A stretch of DNA of 55,836 nucleotides from Sphingorhabdus sp. (GTDB lineage Bacteria > Pseudomonadota > Alphaproteobacteria > Sphingomonadales > Sphingomonadaceae), in the NCBI GenBank assembly GCA_028279555.1, contig JANQNO010000006.1, positions 1 through 55,836 of the forward strand, in the 5' to 3' direction. Shown here in pieces: positions 1 to 9,435 of the stretch. The translations under genes were made by a program, and so were the position numbers. Each line of letters begins with the position of its first letter. The first letter of the stretch is position 1. The notes beneath the pieces were generated by a model, which saw nothing but the letters and a program-made list of their open reading frames with translations, did not search any database and was not told the DNA's origin.

Positions 1-1
1 G

Positions 2-70
2 GCCTCGATGCGGGATGAAATGGCAGGAGAAGCGCCGATGGCGGGGCCAACCCCCGTCGAGGCGCTTTGA
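2..70 (+). CDS. Possible 3' end of a gene cut by the window edge
   Basis: One plus-strand frame is open from the window edge to a TGA at 68-70 and would encode the last 22 residues of a protein ending in PTPVEAL. Codon third positions are GC-rich, as in neighbouring genes. Too little is present to name a product, and the frame could be open by chance. Confidence 0.3.
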   Translation, partial: ASMRDEMAGEAPMAGPTPVEAL

Positions 71-300
71 CGCAGCAGTTCGCCCGCATCGGGCCATCCG
101 CAGGACTTGACCAATTTAGCCCATGACTGTGTCTCTCGCTCGTCCAATAGCACCACTATAATCCTCGCTCTTTCCTTGTCATGGGCCAAATTGATTCAAG
201 CCACAGCCATGTGCTTCATGAGTCCTGACCCTGATTTCCGCCCAAACATCCGAACTGCCGCCTTTATCGCGCCATCAAAGCGCGTTAGTGAAAGCTGCAG

Positions 301-1215
301 ATGGATGTCTATTTGCCGATTGCCAACCTGTCGGTTGATGCTTTTGTGATAATCCTGCTCGGCGGGGTGGTCGGCATCCTGTCGGGTATGTTCGGCGTCG
401 GCGGTGGGTTTATGACAACGCCATTGCTGATTTTCTACGGCATCCCTCCAACCGTCGCTGCCGCATCGGCATCTACCCAGGTAACAGGTGCCAGCGTTTC
501 CGGTGTTTTTGCGCATATGAAGCGCGGCGGAGTCGATATCCAGATGGGCAGCGTCCTCGTAATCGGCGGGCTGTTCGGCACGATCATCGGGGCCGGACTG
601 TTTCGGTTGCTTCAGGAATGGGGACAGATCGATACCGTCATCAATATTCTATACGTCCTGATGCTCGGAACGATCGGCGGATTCATGGCCTGGGAGAGCT
701 GGCAAAGCGTCTCGGCCTTGAGAGGAGGACGACCCGCACCCGCCAAAAAACGGCGTCACCATCCTTTGGTCGCGAACTTACCATATCGCTGGCGTTTTTA
801 CAGATCGGGTCTGTATATCTCGCCGCTAGCGCCGCTTATCCTAGGATTTGTTACCGGCGTCTTGACGATGCTGCTCGGCGTCGGCGGCGGGTTCATCATG
901 GTTCCCGCGATGCTGTATCTGCTGGGTATGGGCGCGCAGGTGGTCGTTGGAACCTCGCTGTTCCAGATTCTGTTCGTCACAATTTCATCGACCATGATGC
1001 ATAGTTTGACGACAAAATCGGTCGATATCGTGCTGGCTGTTCTGATGCTGTTCGGATCGGTGACGGGAGCCCAGATAGGTGCCCGGATCGCACAGCGTAT
1101 GCGTCCGGAATATTTGCGCGCGTTGCTCGCAGGAATAGTCCTGATCGTGGCTATCCGAATGGCGCTCGGCCTGGGATGGCAGCCTGATGAAATCTATTCG
1201 GTGCAGCCGCTATGA
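301..1215 (+). CDS. TauE/SafE (TSUP) family membrane permease
   Basis: This 304-residue polytopic inner-membrane protein belongs to the TauE/SafE family of putative sulfite/organosulfonate or other anion exporters. It shows the two-fold internal repeat of the family: a glycine-rich segment around residues 22-45 containing FGVGGGF is echoed around residues 181-205 by LGVGGGF, each followed by a P-x-L helix. About eight hydrophobic segments are visible, with a basic cytoplasmic loop around residues 140-165. The stop overlaps the start of the next gene by 4 bp (ATGA), so the two are probably translationally coupled. The substrate cannot be told from sequence. No strong Shine-Dalgarno precedes the ATG. 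Confidence 0.9.
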   Translation: MDVYLPIANLSVDAFVIILLGGVVGILSGMFGVGGGFMTTPLLIFYGIPPTVAAASASTQVTGASVSGVFAHMKRGGVDIQMGSVLVIGGLFGTIIGAGLFRLLQEWGQIDTVINILYVLMLGTIGGFMAWESWQSVSALRGGRPAPAKKRRHHPLVANLPYRWRFYRSGLYISPLAPLILGFVTGVLTMLLGVGGGFIMVPAMLYLLGMGAQVVVGTSLFQILFVTISSTMMHSLTTKSVDIVLAVLMLFGSVTGAQIGARIAQRMRPEYLRALLAGIVLIVAIRMALGLGWQPDEIYSVQPL

Positions 1216-1994
1216 TCATCCGCGCGTTACTCCTCCTGCTTGCCGCCATTTCTGCCGTTTCAGGACAAGCAGCCCGCGCGCAACAGGACGAGCCCAAACT
1301 GGTACCCGATGTTTCGCAGCGCCAGATTGCCATTGAATCGGGCTTCACAGGCGCAGAATTGTTGATGTTCGGTGCAATCATCTACCCGCGCGGCGTAACT
1401 CCGTCCGAACAAATCGATGTGGCCGTGGTCCTCAGAGGTCCGAGCCAGGCCATCACGCTGCGTGAGAAACAGCGGATTTTGGGAATCTGGATAAATGCCG
1501 ACAGCAAGGAATTCCTGTCTGTTCCTGGATATTACGCGGTAGCGACCTCCAGACCGCTGAACAAAATTGTAAATCCGCGTACTGCCGACATATATGAACT
1601 CGGTATCGATCGTCTGCAACTTTCGCCGCGTGGCAGTTTTTCTGCGAATGAAGATCAGCGATTCAATGCAGGACTCGTGGATCTTAACCGGCGTGGCGGA
1701 TTGTTCCGTCAGCAGGCGGGAAGTGTCGAAATAACCGATTCCGTGCTTTATCGCGCGCGGCTCCTTGTCCCATCCAGCGTTCCTGTCGGTCGGTATACGG
1801 CGGAAACACTGCTGATTCGCAATGGCGAAGTCATCATGGCCGACGACAGCGTCGAGATCGAAATTCGCAAAAAGGGCTTCGAGCAGTTCGTGACCGTTCT
1901 GGCCGATCGCTATTCGCTGCTCTATGGTATTCTGGCGGTCGTCATTTCCCTGCTTTTCGGTTGGATGGCTGCGCTGCTTTTCCAAAGAATTTAG
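1212..1994 (+). CDS. TIGR02186-family periplasmic protein with C-terminal membrane anchor
   Basis: The 260-residue product has a cleavable-looking signal peptide (residues 1-23, ending in ARA), a soluble beta-rich middle, and one C-terminal transmembrane helix at about 234-258. This matches the conserved alphaproteobacterial TIGR02186 family, usually encoded beside a TauE/SafE permease as here. It starts inside the permease gene (ATGA overlap), pointing to co-translation and a possible accessory subunit facing the periplasm. Its biochemical role is unknown; the link with the transporter is inferred from context. Confidence 0.8.
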   Translation: MIIRALLLLLAAISAVSGQAARAQQDEPKLVPDVSQRQIAIESGFTGAELLMFGAIIYPRGVTPSEQIDVAVVLRGPSQAITLREKQRILGIWINADSKEFLSVPGYYAVATSRPLNKIVNPRTADIYELGIDRLQLSPRGSFSANEDQRFNAGLVDLNRRGGLFRQQAGSVEITDSVLYRARLLVPSSVPVGRYTAETLLIRNGEVIMADDSVEIEIRKKGFEQFVTVLADRYSLLYGILAVVISLLFGWMAALLFQRI

Positions 1995-2095
1995 GTGGTT
2001 AGCGCGCAATCTGGTCACCGCGAGCGGATGGTAAACAAATATTTACCTCGCATCCTTAGTCAGGTGAGTAGGTTAAACGAAAGAGCCAACCAGCC

Positions 2096-3859
2096 ATGGA
2101 TATCAACAATCAGGATTTCTCCGCCGATCGCCCGCTGCCAGCAAGTGGAGAGCCGGAGGGTGAAAATGCAGCGGCGGATCAGGTTCAGCCTGCCAAGACC
2201 GTGTCGCTTGCACCTGGCGGTAGCGCTAATGCAGGGCCTGCAGAGAAAACCGGCAGCCGGAATCTCCACCATATCGGCTACGTCATGGAAATCGCCGGCT
2301 CGGGCTCTCAAATCAGCATCGATGTTCGCGCTCTTCAACAGCTTGCCGAGCATAGCGATCCATCGATCCAGATGGCCGGACAGGTCGGCAGCCAGATCAA
2401 GATTCGCGTCGGCAATGTGTGGCTTCTTGCGAGCATTCGCACCCAAAAGCTGGATGAAGGCGGTGAGGGCGTTATCCGCGCGGCCGTCGACTTTCTAGGA
2501 GAAGGCGACGAGGAAAAGCTGACGGGCAAGATATATAATTTCCGCCGCGGTGTGACGCGCTATCCGGTTCCCGGTTCGGAAGTATTTGCCGTTTCAACTG
2601 GCGATCTCAATCAGGTTTACGCTGCCGATAGCCGGGCGCATGTAGAACTGGGCACCGTGTTCCCAACCAGAGACATCCGCGGGGCGCTCTACGTCGATGC
2701 CATGCTGGGTAAACATTTTGCTCTGCTGGGATCGACCGGCACTGGTAAATCCACCAGCGCTGCACTCATTTTGCACCGTATTTGTGATCTCGCTCCAGAG
2801 GGCCACATAGTAATGATCGACCCTCACGGCGAGTATAGCGCCGCCTTCAAAGGCAATGGTGCGCTTTTCGATGTTAACAATATAGCGCTTCCATACTGGA
2901 TGATGAATTTCGACGAACATTGCGAGGTTTTCATCAAGTCCGAAGGCGACGAGCGCCAGCAGGATTGCGACATCCTTTCGCGCTGTCTGCTTCAGGCTCG
3001 GGCAAAGAACCGTCTCGCAGAAAGCGTCGGCAAGCTGACGGTCGATGCGCCTATCCCCTATCTCTTGTCCGATCTCATCAACATAATCCAGACCGAGATG
3101 GGCAAACTCGACAAGGCAACCTCGACTGCACCATTCATGCGGCTCAAGTCGAAGATCGAGGAAATGAAGGCCGATCCGCGCTATAATTTCATGTTTTCCG
3201 GTATGCTGGTCGGCGACACAATGGCAGAATTTCTGTCGAAGATTTTCCGTTTGCCGTCGCAGGGCAAGCCAATTTCCATTATTGACGTTTCCTCGGTTCC
3301 TTCCGATATCACGTCTACGGTTGTCGCGGTCCTTTCTCGCCTGGTCTTTGACTATGCCATCTGGTCGCGCAACGAGCCGCAGCGCCCTATTTTGCTCGTT
3401 TGCGAGGAGGCTCACCGCTATATTCCATCCGATAGGGTTGCCGAGGCGAGCGCCGTACGATCGGTGCTTGAGCGGATCGCCAAGGAAGGCCGTAAATACG
3501 GCGTGTCGCTTGGTCTGATTACTCAGCGTCCGTCCGACCTTGCCGAAGGTGTCCTCTCGCAATGCGGCACAATTCTCTCGATGCGCCTAAACAACGACCG
3601 CGACCAGGCATTTGTGCGTGCGGCCATGCCGGAGGGTGCTCGCGGTTTCCTCGATGCCATTCCCGCGCTGCGCAACCGGGAGATAATCATCTGCGGTGAG
3701 GGCGTTTCAATTCCCATCCGGGTTGCGCTGGATACGCTTGAGGAAGAGAAACGTCCGGCGTCCGAAGACCCGATTTTCTCCGAGCTTTGGAAAGAAACCG
3801 GCGGCGAAGGAGAAATCCTGACGCGGGTCATTCAACGCTGGCGCTCTCAGGGCCGGTAA
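2096..3859 (+). CDS. HerA-like (DUF87) hexameric ATPase
   Basis: This 587-residue P-loop ATPase belongs to the HerA/FtsK superfamily. A low-complexity N-terminus of about 60 residues precedes a HAS-barrel-like region. The Walker A motif GSTGTGKST lies near residues 211-219. A DPHGEY segment follows near residue 242, and the Walker B motif LLVCEEAH near residues 431-438. A C-terminal ITQRPSDL segment is typical of HerA sensor and arginine-finger regions. Archaeal HerA works with the nuclease NurA in end resection, but no NurA-like gene lies next to it here, so the bacterial role is open. The start is an ATG at 2096, about 100 bp after the previous gene. Confidence 0.88.
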   Translation: MDINNQDFSADRPLPASGEPEGENAAADQVQPAKTVSLAPGGSANAGPAEKTGSRNLHHIGYVMEIAGSGSQISIDVRALQQLAEHSDPSIQMAGQVGSQIKIRVGNVWLLASIRTQKLDEGGEGVIRAAVDFLGEGDEEKLTGKIYNFRRGVTRYPVPGSEVFAVSTGDLNQVYAADSRAHVELGTVFPTRDIRGALYVDAMLGKHFALLGSTGTGKSTSAALILHRICDLAPEGHIVMIDPHGEYSAAFKGNGALFDVNNIALPYWMMNFDEHCEVFIKSEGDERQQDCDILSRCLLQARAKNRLAESVGKLTVDAPIPYLLSDLINIIQTEMGKLDKATSTAPFMRLKSKIEEMKADPRYNFMFSGMLVGDTMAEFLSKIFRLPSQGKPISIIDVSSVPSDITSTVVAVLSRLVFDYAIWSRNEPQRPILLVCEEAHRYIPSDRVAEASAVRSVLERIAKEGRKYGVSLGLITQRPSDLAEGVLSQCGTILSMRLNNDRDQAFVRAAMPEGARGFLDAIPALRNREIIICGEGVSIPIRVALDTLEEEKRPASEDPIFSELWKETGGEGEILTRVIQRWRSQGR

Positions 3860-3938
3860 GCGGTTCGGCCGCCTGCTTGCGAAAACTATAACCGGACTGT
3901 AACGACCGGGCTTCTCTTCCCCTTTCCAGGAGCGCCCG

Positions 3939-4625
3939 ATGCCCAAGCTTGTTTTGATCCGTCACGGCCAGTCCCAATGGAATCTGGAAAACAGATTTAC
4001 CGGCTGGTGGGATGTCGACGTCACCGAAAAGGGCGCAACAGAAGCCTGGGATGCAGGACGCCTGATGAAAGAAAAGGGCATCCATCCCGCACTCTGCTTT
4101 ACAAGCTATCAAACGCGGGCAATCAAAACGCTCAATCTTGCACTCGAGGCCATGGACGGGTTGTGGCTGCCTGTCGTCAAGCATTGGCGACTGAATGAGC
4201 GGCACTATGGCGGCCTGACAGGTCTCAACAAGCAAGAAACAAGAGACAGGCATGGCGACGAACAGGTTCATATCTGGCGCCGCAGTTTCGACACGCCGCC
4301 GCCGCCGATGGAAGCGGGAAGCGAATATAACCTTTCTTCCGATCCCAGATATGCCGGTGTAGAGGTTCCGGCATCCGAAAGCCTGAAAGATACGATTCTG
4401 CGGGTTCTTCCCTATTGGGAAAGCAGCATTCTGCCTGAGCTGCATTCAGGCAAGGATATTCTGATCTCTGCGCATGGAAACAGCCTGCGCGCGCTTGTCA
4501 AACATCTGTCGCAGATTGGCGATGATGAGATTACCGGGCTCGAGATCCCGACCGGACGGCCGATTATCTATGATTTTGACGGCGATATGCAGCCGCAGGA
4601 AAGATACTATCTCGCCGACAGCTAG
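3939..4625 (+). CDS. gpmA: 2,3-bisphosphoglycerate-dependent phosphoglycerate mutase
   Basis: This cytosolic glycolytic enzyme interconverts 3- and 2-phosphoglycerate through a phosphohistidine. The catalytic LIRHGQS motif is at residues 6-12, followed by the family signature NRFTGWWDVDVTEKG. The second histidine is in the SAHGNSLR motif near residue 180. At 228 residues it has the normal length for the cofactor-dependent type. A Shine-Dalgarno (CCAGGAG) lies just before the ATG. It converges with the GGDEF gene, with only 9 bp between stops and no hairpin terminator visible. Confidence 0.96.
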   Translation: MPKLVLIRHGQSQWNLENRFTGWWDVDVTEKGATEAWDAGRLMKEKGIHPALCFTSYQTRAIKTLNLALEAMDGLWLPVVKHWRLNERHYGGLTGLNKQETRDRHGDEQVHIWRRSFDTPPPPMEAGSEYNLSSDPRYAGVEVPASESLKDTILRVLPYWESSILPELHSGKDILISAHGNSLRALVKHLSQIGDDEITGLEIPTGRPIIYDFDGDMQPQERYYLADS

Positions 4626-4634
4626 GATGGCCGA

Positions 4635-5243
4635 CTATTCGCGGCCGCCAGCTGGCCCCTTGCCCGACTGTTTTTGCGCATACATGGCACGGTCTGCCTC
4701 AAGCAGAATTTCCTCGGCGCTCTTTCCCGCACCGATCATGGCATGTCCGACAGAAACTGTGGGGGTCACGACCTGGCCATCAATTTCCATGGCCACATCC
4801 CCTACCGCACAGCGCAGCTTTTGCGCCTTGCCGGCGACCCCACTGGCGTCAGCATTGTCGAGCATCACCGCAAATTCATCGCCGCCCAGACGTGCAGCAA
4901 CGTCAGACCGGCGGATATTCTGAAGCAAGACATTGGCAACGGCAATCAGCAGCTTGTCGCCAGCGCCATGGCCCAAGCTGTCATTGACGTCTTTCAAGCC
5001 GTCGACATCGAGAAAGATGATTCCATAATTTCCACCATAGCGATGCGCGCGCCAACTCCAGCGTTCGAGCACCTCCATGAAATGACGCCGATTGAAGAGA
5101 GGTGTCAGCGTATCCTGAACAACCAGCTGCTCCAACTCCTTGACGCGCCGTTTTAGCAGGCGGTTTTCCAGACGCATTTTAGCCGCTTCACTGGCGATAT
5201 CGTCGGTTGGACGGTGCGGCTTTATGTCATTCGGTTTTTTCAT
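4635..5243 (-). CDS. Diguanylate cyclase (GGDEF domain)
   Basis: The product (202 residues) is a stand-alone cytoplasmic GGDEF domain that should make cyclic di-GMP from two GTP. A short charged, coiled-coil-like N-terminus (about residues 15-43) precedes the domain. The active-site motif GGDEF is intact at residues 120-124. An RxxD inhibitory site (RRSD, residues 111-114) sits five residues upstream, the standard spacing for product inhibition. There is no sensor domain or membrane segment, so any input must come through the coiled coil or a partner protein. Confidence 0.93.
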   Translation of the reverse strand: MKKPNDIKPHRPTDDIASEAAKMRLENRLLKRRVKELEQLVVQDTLTPLFNRRHFMEVLERWSWRAHRYGGNYGIIFLDVDGLKDVNDSLGHGAGDKLLIAVANVLLQNIRRSDVAARLGGDEFAVMLDNADASGVAGKAQKLRCAVGDVAMEIDGQVVTPTVSVGHAMIGAGKSAEEILLEADRAMYAQKQSGKGPAGGRE

Positions 5244-5439
5244 GAGTCTCGCAGTTCAAAAACGCGACCGCCCTAGGTTTAATTTTCTGAGTTTCAACAA
5301 TATTCCGAGGTAGTATGCAACTGTTTACTTCCTGAAAGTAACAACCAGGCCATCTGGTTCGTTCGATATCCTGTTTGCAACAGCTGCTTCGCGCGGCTAT
5401 GCGCCTGATAGCTGGTGATAACTGAATTGAGGCAATAAT

Positions 5440-5928
5440 TTGAGCGAAGGCGGCGCCATAGTCGGCATTGTCATGGGCAGCAACTCGGACTGGGGCACGA
5501 TGGCCGAGGCTGCCGGCATCCTGCAAGAGCTGGCGGTGCCGCATGAGTGCCGTATTGTCTCCGCGCACAGGACACCTGAGCGGCTTTTTTCCTACGCCCA
5601 AACGGCAAAGGAGCGCGGACTTAGGTGTGTTATTGCTGGCGCAGGCGGTGCAGCACATTTGCCGGGCATGATTGCTGCGATAACACCGCTTCCGGTTTTG
5701 GGCGTTCCGGTCCAGTCGAAAGCGCTCGACGGGATGGACAGCCTCTTGTCTATCGCGCAAATGCCGGGCGGTGTTCCGGTGGGCACGCTCGCAATCGGAA
5801 AGGCGGGAGCAAAAAATGCGGGTCTGCTGGCCGCCGCCATGCTTGCAACACAGGATGATGCGCTGGCGGAGCGGCTCGACAAATGGCGCGCGGCCCAAAC
5901 AGCTTCGGTGGCGGAAAAGCCCTCGTGA
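5440..5928 (+). CDS. purE: N5-carboxyaminoimidazole ribonucleotide mutase
   Basis: PurE moves the carboxyl group of N5-CAIR to give CAIR in de novo purine synthesis. The family hallmarks are visible: a GSNSDW phosphate-binding motif near residues 13-18, SAHRTP near 44-49, and [12 protein letters not shown] near residues 70-81. A TTG start at 5440, preceded by TTGAGG, gives the expected N-terminus; no ATG lies before the conserved core. The stop overlaps the GTG of purK (GTGA at 5925-5928), so the two purine enzymes are co-translated. Confidence 0.95.
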   Translation: MSEGGAIVGIVMGSNSDWGTMAEAAGILQELAVPHECRIVSAHRTPERLFSYAQTAKERGLRCVIAGAGGAAHLPGMIAAITPLPVLGVPVQSKALDGMDSLLSIAQMPGGVPVGTLAIGKAGAKNAGLLAAAMLATQDDALAERLDKWRAAQTASVAEKPS

Positions 5929-7007
5929 GCGCGCTTTCACCCGGCTCAACGATCGGAATACTTGGCGGCGGGCAGCTTGGCCGAATGCTTGCGATCGCGG
6001 CAGCCCAGCTGGGCTATCGCTGCCACATCTTCTCGCCCGAGGAAGATAGTGTGGCCGCGGAAGTCGCGGCAGAGTTTACCTGCGCCTCCTATGAAAGCAT
6101 CAACGAAGTCAGCGCTTTTGCTGCACAATGCGAAGTCATTACCTACGAATTTGAAAATGTTCCGGTTGAACCGCTCAAGCGGATTGCGGACAAGATTCTT
6201 CTGCGCCCTGGCACCCGGGTGCTGGAGATCGCGCAAGACAGGATTGCCGAAAAGAAATTTGTTGGGGAACATGGAGGCAAGACCGCTCGATTTGCAGAGG
6301 TTCCGCAGGAAATCAGACTTTCCGAAGCTGTATCGCAGGTTGGCATTCCAGCGATTCTGAAAACCAACAGAATGGGCTATGACGGCAAGGGTCAACTCAG
6401 GATCAACAATGAGAATGACCTCGGCAATGCCTGGAGGCGCACCGGCGGCCAACCACTGATCGCGGAATCACTGGTCGAGTTTGACGCCGAATTCTCCGTT
6501 CTGCTGGTGCGCAGTGCCAATGGAGAAGTACGCTATTGGGAGAGCCCCAAAAACACGCATGACAATGGTATCCTGTCCTGGTCTTCATTGCCCGCTGGTC
6601 CGCTTATAGAAAGCCAGCAGGCCGAGGCACGGCGGCTCGCGACCAGCATTGCCGAGACGCTGGGTTATGTCGGCGTTTTCACCTGTGAGTTCTTTGCGAC
6701 CGCCGCCGGTCCGATTTTCAACGAAATGGCACCGCGCGTGCACAATAGCGGGCACTGGACAATCGAAGGCTCCGTCACCAGCCAGTTCGAAAACCACATT
6801 CGGGCGATCTGCGGCCTGCCACTGGGCGATACCGCTTTGACAGCCGAACGGATGGAGATGGAGAATATTATCGGTGACGCCAGGGAACGCGGCATGAATG
6901 CTCTATCGGAACAAGACTGCCATTTGCACCTCTATGGCAAGCAGGAAAGCCGCGAGGGCCGCAAGATGGGGCATTCGACACGGCTTTACCGCGAAAGCCA
7001 CGGCTAG
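5925..7007 (+). CDS. purK: N5-carboxyaminoimidazole ribonucleotide synthase
   Basis: PurK is the ATP-grasp enzyme that carboxylates AIR to N5-CAIR and feeds PurE. I chose the GTG at 5925, which overlaps the purE stop as GTGA and puts the conserved [12 protein letters not shown] motif near the N-terminus. An in-frame ATG at 5883 lies inside purE and would add a non-conserved extension. ATP-grasp features include the [12 protein letters not shown] lid near residue 146 and [15 protein letters not shown] near 265-280. The product has about 360 residues, normal for the family. Confidence 0.95.
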   Translation: MSALSPGSTIGILGGGQLGRMLAIAAAQLGYRCHIFSPEEDSVAAEVAAEFTCASYESINEVSAFAAQCEVITYEFENVPVEPLKRIADKILLRPGTRVLEIAQDRIAEKKFVGEHGGKTARFAEVPQEIRLSEAVSQVGIPAILKTNRMGYDGKGQLRINNENDLGNAWRRTGGQPLIAESLVEFDAEFSVLLVRSANGEVRYWESPKNTHDNGILSWSSLPAGPLIESQQAEARRLATSIAETLGYVGVFTCEFFATAAGPIFNEMAPRVHNSGHWTIEGSVTSQFENHIRAICGLPLGDTALTAERMEMENIIGDARERGMNALSEQDCHLHLYGKQESREGRKMGHSTRLYRESHG

Positions 7008-7059
7008 GCCCGTTCCTTTGCCTATTGTGTCCAACCGCCGGGCGGGTTAGGCGAGCCGC

Positions 7060-7563
7060 ATGGACCATCCCGAAATCATCCTGGTTATCGCGCGCGCAGC
7101 CAACGGTGTAATCGGCAAGGATGGCAAATTACCCTGGCATATACCTGCAGACCTGCGGCATTTCAAACAGATCACCAAGGGGCGCCCGATGATTATGGGG
7201 CGCAAGACATTCGAGAGCCTGCCCGGCCTGCTCGAAGGACGCCGTCATATCGTGCTGACGCGCGATGGGGACTGGATGCCTGAGGAAGACGAGGTGGAAA
7301 TTGTCCATTCTCCCGAAGATGCCCTGAAACGAGCCGCGTCGGGCCATGTCTGCATTATTGGCGGTGCAGAGATTTACAAGCTGTTCTTGCCGCTGGCAGA
7401 CCGAATAGAGCTGACCGAAGTTCGCACCAGGGCCGAGGGCGACACCAAGATGCCGGCCTTCCCCAAAAAGGAATGGAAAGAAGTCGCGAGAGAGGCCCAT
7501 CCTGCCGAAGGCGGCAGGCCCGCATTCGATTTTGTGACCTTGCTGCGAAAAGAAGGCGCATAG
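7060..7563 (+). CDS. folA: Dihydrofolate reductase
   Basis: This enzyme reduces dihydrofolate to tetrahydrofolate with NADPH. Its 167 residues show the chromosomal FolA pattern: NGVIGKDGKLPWHIPADL at the N-terminus (folate pocket and Met20-type loop), then RPMIMGRKTFESLP for NADPH binding, and an IIGGAEIYKL motif near residues 99-108. It lies 52 bp after purK and about 34 bp before ribF, so purine, folate and flavin genes run together in one direction. Confidence 0.96.
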   Translation: MDHPEIILVIARAANGVIGKDGKLPWHIPADLRHFKQITKGRPMIMGRKTFESLPGLLEGRRHIVLTRDGDWMPEEDEVEIVHSPEDALKRAASGHVCIIGGAEIYKLFLPLADRIELTEVRTRAEGDTKMPAFPKKEWKEVAREAHPAEGGRPAFDFVTLLRKEGA

Positions 7564-7597
7564 TCATGCCTCAGCCAATCCCAGCGGAGGCATCTTG

Positions 7598-8536
7598 ATG
7601 CCGATTCCTGTTATTCATCACCGCGACCCGATGCCTGAAAAACTGCGCGGCGCAGTGGCGGCGCTCGGCAATTTCGACGGCTATCATCTGGGTCATCAGG
7701 CAGTGGGCGGCGCGGCGATTGAAAAAGCAAAAGCCGAAAGCCGTCCAGCGATCATAGCAACATTCGATCCGCATCCGGTGCGCCATTTCGCGCCGCATGT
7801 GCCGCCGTTCCGCCTTACCACGCTGGAGCAACGCGCAGAGATTTTCGACGCAGCCGGGGCCGATGCCATGCTGGCCTTCGATTTTGACGATGCGCTTGCC
7901 GGCACCAGCGCAGAAGATTTCGTGCGCAAGTTGCTGGTGGAGCATCTGGGCATCAGGACTGTGGTGACCGGCGAAGATTTCACCTTTGGCAAGGATCGCG
8001 GCGGCAATATCGGCGTGCTGAAATTGATCGGTGCGAGCGTGGGCATGGACAATATCACCGTTGGCCCGGTCAGCGATGATCATGGCGTTATCTCCTCGAG
8101 CCGTATCCGCGACGCGCTCAAAGCGGGCGAGGTCGAAAATGCCAATACGCTGCTCACGCGCCCCTTCGCCATGCGCGGAACCGTCATCCATGGTGACAAG
8201 AATGGCCGCCTGCTGGGCTATCCCACCGCCAATATCGATCTCGAACATTATCTGCGCCCGCGCTATGGCATCTATGCGGTGCGCGGCAAGCTTCCCGATG
8301 GCCGCAAACTGGATGGTGCGGCCAATCTCGGTGTGCGGCCCAGCTTCGATCCGCCCAAGGAGCTGCTGGAGCCCTATTTCTTCGATTTCGATGGCGATCT
8401 GTATGGCCAGGAAATCGAGGTCGCCTTGCATGGCTTCATCAGGCCCGAAGCAAAATTCGATGATCTCGATTCGCTCAAAAAACAGATGGCTAAAGACTGT
8501 AAAAAGGCTAAAGAGATTCTCGCTGCTTTGGGGTAA
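7598..8536 (+). CDS. ribF: Bifunctional riboflavin kinase/FAD synthetase
   Basis: RibF makes FMN and then FAD from riboflavin. The N-terminal nucleotidyltransferase domain contains GNFDGYHLGH near residues 27-36. The C-terminal flavokinase domain has GYPTANIDL near residues 207-215. The ATG at 7598 is preferred over the TTG one codon earlier because GGAGG at 7586-7590 gives a 7-nt spacing. The 312-residue length is typical. The next gene starts 27 bp downstream. Confidence 0.95.
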   Translation: MPIPVIHHRDPMPEKLRGAVAALGNFDGYHLGHQAVGGAAIEKAKAESRPAIIATFDPHPVRHFAPHVPPFRLTTLEQRAEIFDAAGADAMLAFDFDDALAGTSAEDFVRKLLVEHLGIRTVVTGEDFTFGKDRGGNIGVLKLIGASVGMDNITVGPVSDDHGVISSSRIRDALKAGEVENANTLLTRPFAMRGTVIHGDKNGRLLGYPTANIDLEHYLRPRYGIYAVRGKLPDGRKLDGAANLGVRPSFDPPKELLEPYFFDFDGDLYGQEIEVALHGFIRPEAKFDDLDSLKKQMAKDCKKAKEILAALG

Positions 8537-8563
8537 CTGCTTGCCAAATATAGGGGAAATTGC

Positions 8564-9391
8564 ATGAATTCGGTCTGGCTGCGCAATGGCCTTGGGATTT
8601 TCTTGCTGCTGCTGCTTGGATATTCGCTGTTCCAGGCGAGTTGGATCGCGCCCGATCCCAAAGGCGCGCTGAAACTGGTCGCAGCCAAACCTGCCGATGT
8701 TCCGCGTGGCCCGGGGGGATGCACAACCTTTCCGCGCCTTGGGTGGGGCCAGACCCCTGTCGGCCTGTCCACCCGGATGATGCAAACTGCCGTCGGCTAT
8801 GGGGCGCAGGCCGTGGCCATCGATAGCGAAATGGCGGACGGCCAGGCGGTGCTGCCGCGTTATTTCACCGGAAAATGCACGCGCGATGACAATGCACCGC
8901 GCTCTCCGCTTGGCGAGGCGATGCTGGCAATGTCGAAGCCCGACCAGTTTATCAGCTTGGACAGTGCGGAGCATGCCAAGGCCGCTCTCGCCTCGGCACC
9001 TGCCGAAGGCCCCGAGCGCATCTTCTACGGGGCGGAAGATGCCGATATCGCCGCACTGAAAGACGAGGAGAGCTTCTCAATCGAGGCGGCGCGGCAATGC
9101 GTCAGCGACTACCGGCTCTCCGGCCTGTGGGGCAGCGTGCCGGAAAGCTGCGCAGGCGGCACGGCGCTGCTCACCTATGATGATCTGGGGCTGTCCCTTT
9201 GGGGCTGGCCGAACCGCTTCCTCGCGCGCATGCAGGACGCCGACGTCCGCGTAATCCTGGTCCACTCGATCGAGGAGGGTGAGCTCAAGGGGCTTACCGC
9301 GCTGGACCAGTATAACGATATCCCGCGCAGCTATCGCGGCTATCTCTGGGTCGACAATATCGAGGAATTGGGGCCAGCGCTGATACGCTAA
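8564..9391 (+). CDS. Membrane-anchored protein, possibly related to PLC-like phosphodiesterases
   Basis: The 275-residue product starts with an uncleaved-looking anchor (residues 8-22) and is otherwise soluble and probably periplasmic. A segment AVAIDSEMADGQAVLPRYF, and a C-terminal half with LWGWPNRFLARM and an ending of the form DNIEELGPAL, vaguely resemble the later strands of glycerophosphodiester phosphodiesterase-type TIM barrels. I do not see the classical HRG catalytic histidine, so activity is doubtful. AGGGGA at 8552-8557 supports the start. It sits between ribF and ileS in the same direction. Confidence 0.6.
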   Translation: MNSVWLRNGLGIFLLLLLGYSLFQASWIAPDPKGALKLVAAKPADVPRGPGGCTTFPRLGWGQTPVGLSTRMMQTAVGYGAQAVAIDSEMADGQAVLPRYFTGKCTRDDNAPRSPLGEAMLAMSKPDQFISLDSAEHAKAALASAPAEGPERIFYGAEDADIAALKDEESFSIEAARQCVSDYRLSGLWGSVPESCAGGTALLTYDDLGLSLWGWPNRFLARMQDADVRVILVHSIEEGELKGLTALDQYNDIPRSYRGYLWVDNIEELGPALIR

Positions 9392-9435
9392 GCATATTGC
9401 GCCGCAGCGCAGCCTCGCCTAGGGCGCTGTTCCAT

